Counted from the stretch's first letter, positions 47,784 through 59,390 are shown. The stretch: DNA of 64,000 nucleotides from Agrocybe praecox (GCA_964017145.1 OZ024847.1:310001-374000), one strand, 5' to 3'. The notes: a model not told the origin generated them from the letters alone. Program-made: numbers and translations.

Positions 47784-48021
47784 AGTGCGTCAAAAAAGCG
47801 AGATATTTATTGATGAACTAGTGAATGAAAACACCAAGTATTATGCTTTCATCCTGGCAACACAACTCAAATAAGTAAGAGTAAAATGATTGTCGGGATC
47901 AACCTTTTAGACTCGTATGATACGGATAAGGGTAAAGGGAGATGTTTGCCTATAATTTTAATATACAACGTTTTCCATTTATTTTTTGCCTGAACATACA
48001 TACCTACTTCATCTTTCGATT

Positions 48022-49197
48022 TCATTCAGCTAGCTCCCCTACGACGTCATCTGAAAACTGCACATAATTTTCTTCTCTCTTGCTAGAGACTTCAAACTCG
48101 TCGTCCGCATCGTCTGATATTCCAGAAAAGATCCGAGGGAAGAGGTAGGACTTGCTAGGCCCACCCTCCTGCGAGACCGTAATCGTAGCGGCCTCTCGCC
48201 AACCATCGAGAGAGCTGACTTTGATATTGACCCGGATACGAGCCTTTCCTTTAGGCAGCGGCTTCAAATCTTTGAACGAAATGACTGCTCGTTCAAGGTT
48301 GTCCTTCGCCAGTGGATGATTACCCAACAAGAGCCGAATCGTCGCCGATTCTTGATCATCTTTCGAATTGGTGAGGGTCACAAATTGGTCGCAAGGAATC
48401 CTGTAACCCGAAGGTACAAGGGTTATTGTGGACCCTGTTGTTGATGCGATGCTGACAGGAAGTGGCATGACATATTGAGCCAGGATCCGCCCTTTTCGTG
48501 GAAGGAGAGATTTAGCGCGCAAGAACAATGCTGCTGCTTCGGCAATGCTCTCAAGCGTGGTTTTGACGATGGGTATGTCGGGATACTCAGCCGCAATTGC
48601 AGCTTCAATGTCACTCTGGAACTCGGCTTGGGATCCAAGGTTATTGATAACGATGCGCTCTATTGGCTCCTGTGACCTTCTCGATGAAATAGCACTTTTG
48701 AAGAGCTTTATATCCGAGGGAGTCGACTGGGGAGTGGCAGATATGGAGATCCTCTCTTCGTGGATTATATCTGCCTGTCGCTTGCCATTATCGTCTCTGG
48801 CTTGAATGAAGGAAGTAGAGAATTGAGTGGACGAAATGAAATCCACGAATAATATGTGGGTGATCTCGTCTTTCACCGTATGCCCGATAGTGTACGTTTC
48901 TCCGTGCATTAGAGTCGGATGTATGGAGGGGGAGGACGTCTTTAGTGATTCCATGGCTTTATGGAAATCAAAGATTCTGTCGGCATTTAGAGCAGATGAG
49001 ATGGACAAGACGCATCCTTGTAACTTTACATCTTGGAGTTCCAAGAGCAGGCCTTCGATGGTTTTCGTCAATGATGATAAGGGAGACGGGGAAGAGGTCT
49101 TGGTGCCGATTATCGAGTCATCGTGGTCGGATACTAGAGAAACAGAAGCGACATAGTCGTCCCCGGCTGGAGATACTGATATTCCTGCGAAGGCCAT
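48022..49197 (-). CDS. Atypical, compact Hsp70-like protein with degenerate ATPase half
   Basis: A single exon of 391 aa starting MAFAGISVSPAGDDYVAS at 49197. The C-terminal half follows the Hsp70 substrate-binding beta domain: ILAQYVMPLPVSIAS (for the VxPLSLGIET start), then TLVPSGYRIPCDQFVTLTNS, ATIRLLLGNHPLAKDNLERA, KPLPKGKARIRVNIKVSSLD and ATITVSQEGG. The N-terminal half is much shorter than a 380-residue ATPase domain. The phosphate-2 motif (ILVFDLGGGTFD in Hsp70) is LFVDFISSTQF (residues 116-126), and the second adenosine region is ERIVINNLGSQAEFQSDIE in place of the VLVGGxxRxP type. ATP hydrolysis is therefore unlikely. Fungal Ssz1 is a precedent for a non-hydrolysing Hsp70. It is divergent to a protease relic and has broken paralogues on the left. 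Confidence 0.65.
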   Translation of the reverse strand: MAFAGISVSPAGDDYVASVSLVSDHDDSIIGTKTSSPSPLSSLTKTIEGLLLELQDVKLQGCVLSISSALNADRIFDFHKAMESLKTSSPSIHPTLMHGETYTIGHTVKDEITHILFVDFISSTQFSTSFIQARDDNGKRQADIIHEERISISATPQSTPSDIKLFKSAISSRRSQEPIERIVINNLGSQAEFQSDIEAAIAAEYPDIPIVKTTLESIAEAAALFLRAKSLLPRKGRILAQYVMPLPVSIASTTGSTITLVPSGYRIPCDQFVTLTNSKDDQESATIRLLLGNHPLAKDNLERAVISFKDLKPLPKGKARIRVNIKVSSLDGWREAATITVSQEGGPSKSYLFPRIFSGISDDADDEFEVSSKREENYVQFSDDVVGELAE

Positions 49198-49599
49198 GGT
49201 AGTCAGGATGAGGTACAAGCTAAAGACTAAATGGGCATGTCTCGCTGGTTTTGTCCTTTTACTTTTAGTAAAAACAAAATTGGCATGCGCCACTCTGATG
49301 CAAAGCAAGTACTTGGTCAACAACCGGATTGAGTTTGTGGGTCTTGCTACGTTTGCTTTTACAGTCTCTCATACTGGAACAAATAAAATCGAAATATGCC
49401 CACCAAATGCATGGCCATCGAACGAGTTGAAAAGAGGGAACATCGGGCTTCTTTCCCATGTAAAACTTCACATGCTCACTTTTATTCTACCCAAATATCA
49501 AGATGGTATCCAATTTCGTCATCGCAGCGCAGGCTCTGAGTGTAAGCGAATGGTCTCAGGAGTTGAAAGAACGGTTTGACTCAGTCCAACAAATCAAGC

Positions 49600-49795
49600 G
49601 TTGCGCGATTCGTATGTCTTCATAATCATTGAAGTTATCAGAATTGGCTGTTACTTGACGAAAACATGGGGATCGAGATGTCGAGAGAACTTGACAGGAA
49701 GTGCTGGCTCCTGCTCTTAGAAGTAGTTTTAGGGCGTCGACGCGTCGGTAGGGTCTCGAAGAAAGGTCGTCGTGATATTGAAATTGCGACTTTCC
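49600..49795 (+). pseudogene. Relic of an M35/Lys-tail protease gene
   Basis: GCGATTCGTATGTCTTC at about 49603 matches the exon-5 end and donor of protease copy 1 (GTGATTCGTATGTCTTT), followed by intron-like GGCTGTTACTTGA against GGCTTGTTATTGA. At 49755-49784 TCGAAGAAAGGTCGTCGTGA matches the tail terminus (SKKGRRD...). Everything between is deleted or unrecognisable. Confidence 0.55.
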
Positions 49796-51570
49796 ATTAT
49801 GCTTTACATCCAGGAAAGTTTCTTTTCAAGTGGTAAAACATATTCGTGGACAGAGAAGATTAATGAGCAAGACATCCTAAAGTTTTCTGTGCGTCGGACG
49901 TCCAGCCTCGGGCGACGCCCGGCGGCACGTTGAACTAATTAGGCCCAGGAGTCAGCACTGAGACACAATGTCACGTGAGTGGACGAAATCTTAAGCTTTC
50001 AACGGCCTTGCGGCTCGCCAGCGCAGGAACGGCTCAGCTTGACTTCAACCTGAGAACTTTCCTCCAACTTTCCTCTGTTATTCTCGATTATATCATCTAT
50101 TTGTATAGCTCTGCATATAGTACATATTCCATGCAGCGAAATCCTGCTCACAATACTATCTTTCGTGAAAGTCCAGTGCATCATCCTAGGGGTATTCTCT
50201 GCTTTATCAGTTGTTGTGCTATAATTAATTATGTTTTCAAGTCCCTTCTAGTTGAGCTATATAATATTTACATCGACCTTTCATAGAAAAGGGGTACTAA
50301 GGACATTTAACCGTACCAAGGAAGGTATTCTCGCTCTCTGGATGCAGTGCTGCGAATGGCGCGTTCGCTCGTGGACTCAAGGGACCCCGCTTTTTCCTGT
50401 GGTCCGATTGAGCATTTTTGTAAAGCATGGTTTGAGGCGTCATTTGACCTCCTACCCCAGCCCTACTGTTTCTATGCCTTGGAATTGTACCGGTATAACC
50501 TGATTGGGACCGGTTTCCTAAAACCATGTCAAAGAATATCCCGAAACGACGTAATCAAGAGATGGCGGAGAAATAGATCCGCTCGATGATAATCATTACT
50601 TGGGAGCATTGGCACACCTCTTCGATTCTTCCAAAATGACACTCTCGCGGCCTCTTGGGGTCGAGGCGTATCTTCGCGAAATTGTATGTAAAGAACAGGT
50701 AGCTTATTATAATTCTTGATTTCCCATGCGTTTCATCAAATACAGTTGCTGATATACTTTCCTCAAGGCGCCTATATTGGGCGAACAATTCCGTCCTCGT
50801 TTTTAGCAAGTCATTTGGCTCCTTGAGCTCATTGTTCGACGTATTTGAGTGGATGCAGGCAACAACGAAAACCACCGGGATGGGCACTGCAATCATCTGA
50901 AGCTCGACAGTTGACGTTGATCTCTCATGACCCATTTTCGACATTTAAACCACTTCACAACCCCTCTATCGCCACTTCCTTAGTGCTACGATATCCGCCT
51001 GCCTATAAGCCTGATAATCTATACTTGGCCTCACAGATTCAGTCACAAAAGTTTTTGATATTCTGAGTCTTCGACTCTTACTTTTTCAATTGGTATTTTG
51101 TTTATTTCCCGCTAAATTTGACTTTTTTGGTCAGGGGTTCGTTATCCTTCATCGCCTGCTTTTCAATTGCACTTTTTGCCGTAATTTTTGAAACCTTCCT
51201 TGTTATTGTGTATATCCTGCTTTTATTTTTGCACTGGCACGAAGTTATCTTTAGATGTGTATCATACCCCATTTTGCTATGCTGTCGTCTCCATGAATAA
51301 CTATATGTTTCTCACCTTTCTGAGGTTTTAGCTAACAACTAGATTGTTTTGTTTTGTTTCTAATATTAAAGAAAAATTTTGACCAAATTTTGACTCAATC
51401 TCGACTTGCATTCGAGAGTGAATATTTGAATAGTCATTCGGCAGACTCCGAATCTCCGCTAATCTCCGCTTAGTCACGAAAAATCGAAAATCACGATCAG
51501 CGCTGAGCCAAGCAAGTTTTTGCTCTTCCTCCATTTTCTTTGCTCAATCTCCTTTGGTTTCTCTCTCAAA
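49796..51570. other. Intergenic, no supported gene
   Basis: A stretch encoding DPLDDNHYLGALAHLFDS and MTLSRPLGVEAYLREI (about 50578-50685), ending at a GTATGT donor, looks protein-like. It has a stop upstream in frame and no convincing partner exons. It may be a gene remnant. Confidence 0.4.
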
Positions 51571-53380
51571 ATGTCTACAAATGTCCCCATTTCCGGTGCT
51601 GGAAGCGTAACTGCCCCAACTCCTCAAAATACGCCTTTAAATCAAGCACCCATCGCACTTGGTCTTTCTAGGCCTACAGTCCCAGACATTTCTGAAGAAA
51701 ACGAAGGAGATGCTGGTCCTGCCGACGATGGTGAAGACGACGATCCTTTGTCGGGTCTTCAACATCATATGCTCGGTATGGTCCACGGAAAACTCGCCAA
51801 TCTTCTTGGAAAGAGTTCTGGATACATCGAGAGCCTGCCTGTGGAGATCAAGCTCAATGTCGAGGCACTGAAAGGTGTGCAAACCAAGCAAAATGAACTG
51901 CACAACCTGTACAAGAAAGAGTGCCTCGAACTGGAGAAGAAGGTACCTATCGTTTTATCTGCCATTCTTTTTTTTTCTCTTTGCTTGGATTTTCTATCTC
52001 TCTACTTCGATGCCCCAGTTATCGTCAATCGTGGGTGACTTGCATCATCAAATGTACTTGATACGATATGGATGGATGGCCACTAATCATGGGCTACATG
52101 ATATCGATGCCATCGATGGGCTGCGCTTTATCCTTTCAAAAGATTCGAAATCCACGTTGTCCCATTCGATTCCAATCTTCGCAGATCTATCTTCAGCTCT
52201 CCTTTCTTTAGACCTCTCTTCTTGCTGATCTCGTATTTACTATAGCTGACTTCTATTTCATAGTACCTCGAGTTACAGAAACCTTTGTACGAGCGTAGAA
52301 GTGCGATCATCTCCGGCAAGGCCGCCCCGACTGCCGAAGAGATCAAAGCAGGTGAAGACGCAGAGATCAAGGAAGATGAGGAATACAGCCCTCTTCCCAA
52401 AGATACTGCTCCTTCGCCTTCTGGAATTCCCGATTTCTGGTTGACTGCTTTACAAAACCATGTCGGTTTGAATGACCTAATCACCGAACGCGACGTTGAG
52501 GCTCTCAAGTCCCTTGTTGATGTCCGCCTCGAATACCTCAAAGAAGGTGAGGAAGCCCCCAAGGAGACCAACGGAAAACCTGGGTTCAAGATCATCTTCC
52601 AATTCGCATCAAACGATTTCTTCACAAACGAAGTACTAGAGAAGACGTACCTCTACCAAGAAGAAGTCGGTTACTCTGGCGACTTCGTCTACGATCGGGC
52701 CCTTGGAACCACCATTAAGTGGAAGGAGGACAAGGATCTCACCAAGGAGTTCGAGATCAAGAAGCAAAGAAACAAGAGTAAGTTTCGCATTGTTTCCATG
52801 TTATCGATGATTAGCAGACGCTAACTGGAACACTACATCAGACACAAACAGGACACGTCTCGTCCGCAAAGCACACCCAACAGACTCCTTCTTCAACTTC
52901 TTCTCACCACCAGTCCCACCCACGGATGAAGACATCGAAAGCGGCGAGTATGACGAGGAGGAGCTTGCAGAGCTCGAGGAGAAACTCGAGGAGGATTACC
53001 AAATCGGTGAAGATTTCAAGGAGAAGGTGTGTCGTTCTTTATCTCTCGTGTTTATATCTATTTTCTGATATGCTGTCAACCTAGATCATCCCTCGCGCCA
53101 TTGACTACTTTACTGGCAAGGCTCTTGAGTATGAGGGGGATCTCGATGATGAAGACGATGATGATTTGGATAACGATGAGGACGAGGATGATGATGAGGA
53201 CAGATTCGAAGATGTGTGTCTTTTCTCTTCCCGCTGAGAGATTCATTTGCTCATCACTGTAATGATTAGGTATCGGACTCGGATAACGACGTTCCTGCCC
53301 GTCGACGTCTTCCTCCAAAGGGCCGAGGTGGTGCGAATTCCGGTGCAAAGGTCAACCCTGAAGAGTGCAAGCAACAGTAA
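51571..53380 (+). CDS. NAP1: Nucleosome assembly protein NAP1
   Basis: Five in-phase exons: 51571-51942, 52264-52777, 52842-53026, 53085-53213 and 53270-53380, for 436 aa. Family blocks: [20 protein letters not shown] with [20 protein letters not shown] (the long dimerisation helix), [94 protein letters not shown] and [21 protein letters not shown] long acidic tail follows. NAP1 is an H2A-H2B chaperone acting in histone shuttling and nucleosome assembly. The protein ends ECKQQ, the farnesylation-type CaaX end that I also know from animal NAP1L1. The ATG at 51571 has an AAA-ATG context. The first intron is long (321 nt). Confidence 0.95.
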
Positions 53381-54323
53381 AAATGTTGCTTATAATGGAC
53401 GGAGGTCATCGGTCACTGCGTAATGCATCCTGATTCCATTTCTGTATTATGACCTTTTCTCCTTTTCTCCTCATCTTTAATTCTCTTTGGCTATTTTAAA
53501 GCAGTTCCCCACCTTGTATCGGTTGAACAGCTCTATATATTACATGCCGAAATATCCTCCCCCTTTTCCTACATTTCTTTTCAATACACCACCTCGATCT
53601 TCATCCACATACAATAACCAACACTCATCGATGTACCTATCACTCTACTCACAGAAGAATTTCCAACACCTCTCTTCAACTTAATACCGCCTTTTTCTTC
53701 GTGTTTCATTCCCTTCTTGCTTGCACGTACTCGCTGCAGTTGTATCTTGTTCAACATTGTCTCGATTTTTCTCTTTTTATGATACAACTGGTACAATACA
53801 AATTTTATTACATAAAAAGGATTCTTTGCGCTTGTTTCGTCGCTGTATTACAATGGTATCTTGGTTTCTCTAACTCTTGAAGGTCTGCTGCTCCAAAATT
53901 TACATTAATACCTGATGGAGTGGTGCTACAGTCCACTGAGAAGGAGTGAAAGTCGAGCGGAAGAAAACGACGACTCACCACAATGCGGCTATATAGCGTA
54001 CGGCCCCCAGATTCAAAGGTGTCCTTTAACAACATGCCCAGTCGAGCAGGCATGGGACGAGATTCCGCCTATTGTGACAGAGCAAGCCCAGCTCGCGAAA
54101 ATTCAGACTTGACTGCTGACAATTGGCTGTCGAGATTCTTCCCCAAGTTGCATGCATAGGTGATCTGTTTGGATCTCGTTCAGACTCTGACAACTTCTAT
54201 CTCTCTCTGCCTTGACGTATGCGCGTATATGTAAAAGCATCCGGCTAGCGAGCATAGAGTGGACGCATCGCTGTACTCTGTTTTCAAAGATTAGTCAACG
54301 TGATAGTTCATTTGGCATGAGAG
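53381..54323. other. Intergenic between convergent genes
   Basis: Pyrimidine-rich 3' flank of NAP1 (53450-53780) followed by the 3' flank of the DUF6533 gene. No gene was recognised. Confidence 0.5.
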
Positions 54324-55691
54324 TCACGCACGACAATAAGATGTAATGAGATCCAGGCTGGTAACAATTAAATCAATGTCTGTACAACGAGGCACGGAAA
54401 TGGCACACACGGGAAAGGTCTTTATGGTAACCACGTTTACGCAAGAAAGAGCTGTACATTAATCAATCATTTGGTCAGTTGGGTGGAATTAATTATGTGA
54501 ACAGGAACCTGTACAAACCAACGGCATAGAGATAGTAAACGGCACCTGTAGAATTGGGTCAATGCGTTAGACATATGCAGGCTGTATTGATAAAAACGAC
54601 TGACCATCTCGGTAAACAACGTGAAAAAGAGCAGAATTTCCTCCGTCTTGGTCTGTGAAATAAATTCTCGTCAGTGCAATTACGACCAGTAAATGGAGTA
54701 ACTGATACAGACATGCATGATACCCAGGTATCATCATAAAGATGAGGATAACTTGGCAAAAAGGAGAGCATAAGCATTCTGATAGTTTCGCGCCGAGCCA
54801 CGAATAACTCACGAGTATCCCAGAACATAAGATCGAGAAAACACACAAACAGAATTTCATCTGCGCTGTACAACAGACATCCGAGGAAGCCGGGGTACGG
54901 GTGCTCGCCGACTTCAGGATAGGAGAAGAGAATGAGAATTACGAATCAAGGCCAGGGGCACGTACTTACACCGCAGTGAGTCGAGGAATTTAATTATAAA
55001 CGCAATGTCCGGCCCCCAGAACAGCACGAAGAGAGTAGGAAGTAATATCGTCATGCGCTTGTCTCTCTCCCAAACGGCCCATGCACGCAGGGTAAGGAGC
55101 ACTGAGGAACATCAGTGACGAGAGACTCGTATATGTATCTGACCGTCCTTACTTTCCGATAGAGCTGTTCCAAATAGTATTGACCCTATCCAAATAAAAG
55201 AGTCAGCGTTCCGTAAAACATTCGTTATTGGCTGTGTTCGGGTACGAACATCCTATAACCTCGTAGATCTTCTGACAATGGTCTATAGTCAAATCTTTTC
55301 CCATCTTTTCTATGCCGTATTGTCAGCAAAAACAAAGGTACGGTGCTGGAAAGGATTTACGATACAGGATCAACCACACGGTATCTACGAAAGGTAGATA
55401 TCGCTGGAGAAAATAAAGGGATTTGGTGAAGTTCCACTTCGACATCCAGACGAGATCAATTTCCATCTCTAGCGTCAGTAAATAGTCCCAGATAAAAAGG
55501 GTGACTGCGGCGACTGAAGAACATATGTTAGTTCTTTATTTTGCGAATACGGGGTTCTATCTGACCGTCAAAATACTTGATACACGATCAGTTACTGCTA
55601 GAAATGACAAAAATGCGCATATACTCACCGAAACCAGCTTTATGCTGCGCAGCAGCTGCAAGAATTCAGTTGGATTTGAAGTACCCGCCAT
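54324..55691 (-). CDS. DUF6533 multi-pass membrane protein
   Basis: About ten small exons, starting MAGTSNPTEFLQLLRSIKLV at 55691. Joined exons read AAVTLFIWDYLLTLEMEIDL, WMSKWNFTKSLYFLQRYLPF, VDTVWLILYQKMGKDLTIDH, CQKIYEVIGWSILFGTALSE, MLLTLRAWAVWERDKRM, TILLPTLFVLFWGPDIAFII, FGEHPYPGFLGCLLYSADEI, LFVCFLDLMFWDT, then ALFHVVYRDGAVYYLYAV. The opening (WDYLLTL..EI..(V/I)W...W...K.LY...RYLPF) and the YRDG block before the last helix are the signature of the DUF6533 family of seven-helix proteins, abundant in Agaricomycetes and of unknown function. Donor GTATAT at 55624 restores phase at the first joint. The C-terminal exon (about 54450-54324) is uncertain. A short open stretch with a hydrophobic start at about 56004 may be an upstream non-coding or alternative exon. 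Confidence 0.75.
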
Positions 55692-56628
55692 AGGGTGAGT
55701 CGACAGAAAGAAAGATGTTGTTGATTGTTCTACCTCCTTCATATAAATGCGGACTTTATGGCCGTAAAGAAGCATTCTCTTCGCCTTGGAGTAGCCGTGG
55801 TATGCAGGTTTGCTGATGTTGATGTAATGGCAAATGAACTTGTTCATCTGTCAATAGCTCGAAACACGCTGATATAGTTGATATACGGAGTCAATGGGAG
55901 CTCGCCGGAGTTTACTTACCAGAGGCAGTACCAGTGCCTAGGGCTGTTATAGCATCCGAGCGGCCTAATAAAAGGAAAATAACGATGAATTTCATCAAGG
56001 ACATGGGTATTTTTGGGTTTTAAAGGGGAATTTCCCTTGATTTTTCCCGTTCTAGAAATAGTAATGAAGGTAAAAAGCTACATCTTTTGCCTTAATCCTT
56101 CAAATCCATGGTTCGTCAATAGCTTTAAGCAGTATAAGTTGAAAGAATCCTAACAAGGACTTGTGTGACGGCAGTACTAATGGTGGTTGTGGGAGAAAGA
56201 AAGGCGCTTTGCGTGGCTGTGCTATTAATTGCTTTCTGCCCCGCGCGACCACCACCCGTAAAAAAAATCAAAATGTTTACTGCTTGATCCTATCTTCCCA
56301 TACGAGATACAACAGGCGCATCGAAATCGTCTGTTTGCATCAACTAACTTTGTTTTGTATCTTTGAGTGCGAGGTATTGGATCGTTGAGGCAGGTCAGTT
56401 TATTTACAGCGTTACAGTAAAATATACATAGACTTACTTTGACGTTCTGATATTTAGGCACTCTAGCCGAGCGCGGGTTTCACGGAATTCGGATGTTTCT
56501 ATGTGTACGTTGCGACGGCATGCCGGGAGAAAGGCATGCACTGTTTTCTTGTTCACGCATTCTAATTCTTGTACCTCCACCATCCTAACCTGACCAACTC
56601 TTCAGAACTTTGACGCTCCTTAACATCA

Positions 56629-57676
56629 ATGGCTGAGACCAACACAACCATCCTGGTAGACGAAAGTCGCCTTCCTTTACTTAATTCCAATGAGAAAGAA
56701 CTCGTATCCGAAGTAACAATGATCACCAACTCAGATGAATGTGCGGGAACCAAACGCTGCTCTTTTAGTATGGGCAATATTTTTGGATTCATTTTCCAAC
56801 GTATCACCTACTATTGTGAGATTTATTTCCTGTTCGATTTCAGCTAATGATATTCTGACGTACTTGGTCAGGGATTGCCCAGATTGCTCAATTCTGCCAA
56901 GCTGTCCTCCAGATTTTCGGATACGCTCTTTCAGTATCTTTCAATGAGGGGAAAGTCACTACTTCGAGTGCGTTGTACTCTAACGTCTTGGGTTTTCCTC
57001 ACCGGCTAAATTCGCCCCAGCTTTGTTTACAGGGACCCAGAGTTTCCTTATCTGTTCCTTATATAATATCATGATCTTGGGGTTTATTTCTTACCTGTGA
57101 GTTTTTTCATCGCAACCACCTTAGACCGTGGCATGTGCTCACCAGGTTGTCTTCAGGATCGTCTCTCATTACATCAAGGGATCTGAACTTAGCAAGCAAC
57201 GTATGACTGCGGGTAAACACTATCAGTTGTCCAAATCTTGCGCCTGGATGAACATTTGTAAGTTTCATCATCAACGGTTGTTGTTACATAGGTGCACGCA
57301 ACTTACTCACGAGGATTTATAGTCTGCTATATCATTATCCAGCCCACAGTGACCAAGATCATGTCCGCAACGTCAGACTCACGCTTCTCTACTCTGAGCG
57401 ATGATGTCTTGCCGATCATCGCCCCTCTCATCGTTGGGTTCCAATTCGTCGGTATGCTCGCATGTACGTATATCGTACTAAACATGGCTGGTAACATCTA
57501 CTAACTCTTAGTTAGGCTTCACTGCAGCCACTTTGACTTATCGAGGGGCTATGCGTGCTCGAGGCGCAGAGATGGTGACTGACCCCGAATATAAAGTCCC
57601 GGCATGGACTCTTGCGACGACTCTAGAAACAACTGGATTTACGAGAGATAGTGGCTCCATCCAACTCCCAGCATAG
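56629..57676 (+). CDS. Multi-pass membrane protein of unknown family, tandem copy A
   Basis: Starts MAETNTTILVDESRLPLLNS; exon 1 ends at 56815 (FGFIFQRITYY). Later exons encode WIAQIAQFCQAVLQIFGYAL, LFTGTQSFLICSLYNIMILG, FRIVSHYIKGSELSKQRMTA, GKHYQLSKSCAWMNI, VTKIMSATSDSRFSTLSDDV, LPIIAPLIVGFQFVGMLA, and the end LGFTAATLTYRGAMRARGAE with PAWTLATTLETTGFTRDSG, stop at 57676. A hydrophilic N-terminus, four or five hydrophobic helices and a conserved C-terminal cytosolic end suggest a small membrane protein. It shares all exon positions with copy B 490 nt downstream. I do not recognise the family. Confidence 0.65.
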
Positions 57677-57848
57677 TTTTATTAATATTTTTTGATTGTT
57701 GGAGAGAAAGGATCCGATTATATATATTGATGATGAGCTACTTGTCCCTCACGTCAACCTATCAGGAAAACCAAGAGGATGAGGACAAATATAAACTCTC
57801 GTGTTGCGCATAGTGGCTTTTAAATCACGAGCGTATATATAACGCACT

Positions 57849-57911
57849 GTATCCGACAAAAATGTCCTTTTTGTGTGCATCGGATTTTTGTATAGGATTT
57901 TTGTCCGATAC
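57849..57911. repeat. Imperfect inverted repeat between the tandem membrane-protein genes
   Basis: GTATCCGACAAAAAT (57849-57863) and ATTTTTGTCCGATAC (57897-57911) are inverted with one mismatch in 15; CATCGGATTTTTGTATAGG in the loop is a partial third copy. It may be a small hairpin or a MITE remnant. Confidence 0.5.
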
Positions 57912-58162
57912 GCATCATACGAGCGGGGTAAATGGAATCATCAAAACGCGATAATACAAGCCTGCAGGTTTTTGAATACGTCCAAATATCTGTTAATAAC
58001 TTATGTTGCCGTCTCGTGTCCAGGTTCTGGCGTCAGACGCGCCGTGTCCCGCAACGGGCGGTGATGATGGATAGATTCTTTATATTGTCCATATATGCCG
58101 GCGCTTCTTGTCTCTACACCACCACGATCCCCTCTGACTGCTGACATTGCCATAGCGCCTCC

Positions 58163-59221
58163 ATGCCCGAAAGCTCTCGAGACGTGTCCAACGACGAGCA
58201 CACAGATGATTCACCTCTGAAGGGTGTGGCAGGCCCTGAACTGAACCAGGTTCGACCTGAAAGAGAATCCGAGCAATTTGTAGCGGACAGTCTGAGCGAA
58301 ATGACAGGAGAGGCTGAAGAGCAAGGGCCGATATGTGCTGGAAGGTTTTTTGGATTTCTCTTTCAAAGGGTCACCTATTACTGTTAGTCCCTTTATCCGT
58401 TTTTCTTTGAAATGAATCTTATAGCTCTGAAATCATAGGGGTCGCCTTGATTGCTCAACTCTGTCAAACAGCGGGTCAAATTGTGGGATACGAACTTATC
58501 GACAAAGAAAGCCATCGATACAGTGCGTGTTTCCCTCATCTTATACCAATAGATCTGGCGCCTAAATGCAGCTTTGTGTGTGGGAAAAAGGCCTGTTCAC
58601 AATTACACAGACCTTTTGTATCGGATCCATTGTGTCAGCGGGCGTCCTGATTAGTATCCCCTTTTTGTAAGATCGGTTTTTGATCAGGATATCGATAGTT
58701 TTATGCTTATCAGGATTCGTACAGAATATTTTGCCACTACTCCAATGAGTCTACATGGTGTGCAAATCTCATGAATGCCGGCAAGCATCACCAATTATCC
58801 CGTTGGTGTGCTTGGGCAAACATCTGTAAGTATTGGGCCATATCAAGTTTTCCATAGAGTCGTTGACTTAGATATTGCAGTCTGCATGATTATCCTGAAA
58901 CTATTTATACGTGATATTAGCTGGGGAGACACACACAATCTATCCATAATTCACAATCAGATCGTTCCTATACTTTTGGCTACTCAACTTGTCGGTCTTC
59001 TGGCCTGTATGTTTTTGCCTGAAGTAAGCCTCATTCAACCTAGAACTGAATTTTGGAAAACAGGTTTGGCAGCAGCGACTTTGACATACGTAGGAGCATT
59101 GCGTTCCCGGGGAGAAAGGATGGTTCACGACCCGCATTATAGAACTCCCTCTTGGACTCTGGCTACGACCTACGAGACCACTGGATACACAAGAGAACGT
59201 GCGATTCAGCTCGAGCCATAG
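58163..59221 (+). CDS. Multi-pass membrane protein of unknown family, tandem copy B
   Basis: Starts MPESSRDVSNDEHTDDSPLK; exon 1 58163-58382 ends FGFLFQRVTYY, and exon 2 starts at 58439 with WVALIAQLCQTAGQIVGYEL. Later exons give LCVWEKGLFTITQTFCIGSI, FRIFCHYSNESTWCANLMNA, GKHHQLSRWCAWANI, CMIILKLFIRDISWGD, IVPILLATQLVGLLAC, then LAAATLTYVGALRSRGERMV and PSWTLATTYETTGYTRERA, ending at 59221. It matches copy A throughout, with a longer acidic N-terminus and divergent loops, so the duplication is old and both copies seem maintained. Function unknown. The donor at exon 1 is GTTAGT. Confidence 0.65.
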
Positions 59222-59390
59222 ATGCTATCAGCCAAAGAGACTACTAGTTAGTACTAGTACATCATGGTCTGCATTCTTTCAAAAGGTCCAGAGCCTTCTC
59301 TAGGTACTCCCATATTAACTTGAAGAAATTAAGATGAACCAAACGTTTCCGAAAACCAGAAAACCGTTTTTACGTGAACTCACGAAATGG

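Noticed and set aside
55850..56005. Signal-peptide-like first exon (MSLMKFIVIFLLL) upstream of the DUF6533 gene
   Set aside because: The DUF6533 frame has its own ATG at the usual distance; the upstream piece could not be joined in phase with confidence.
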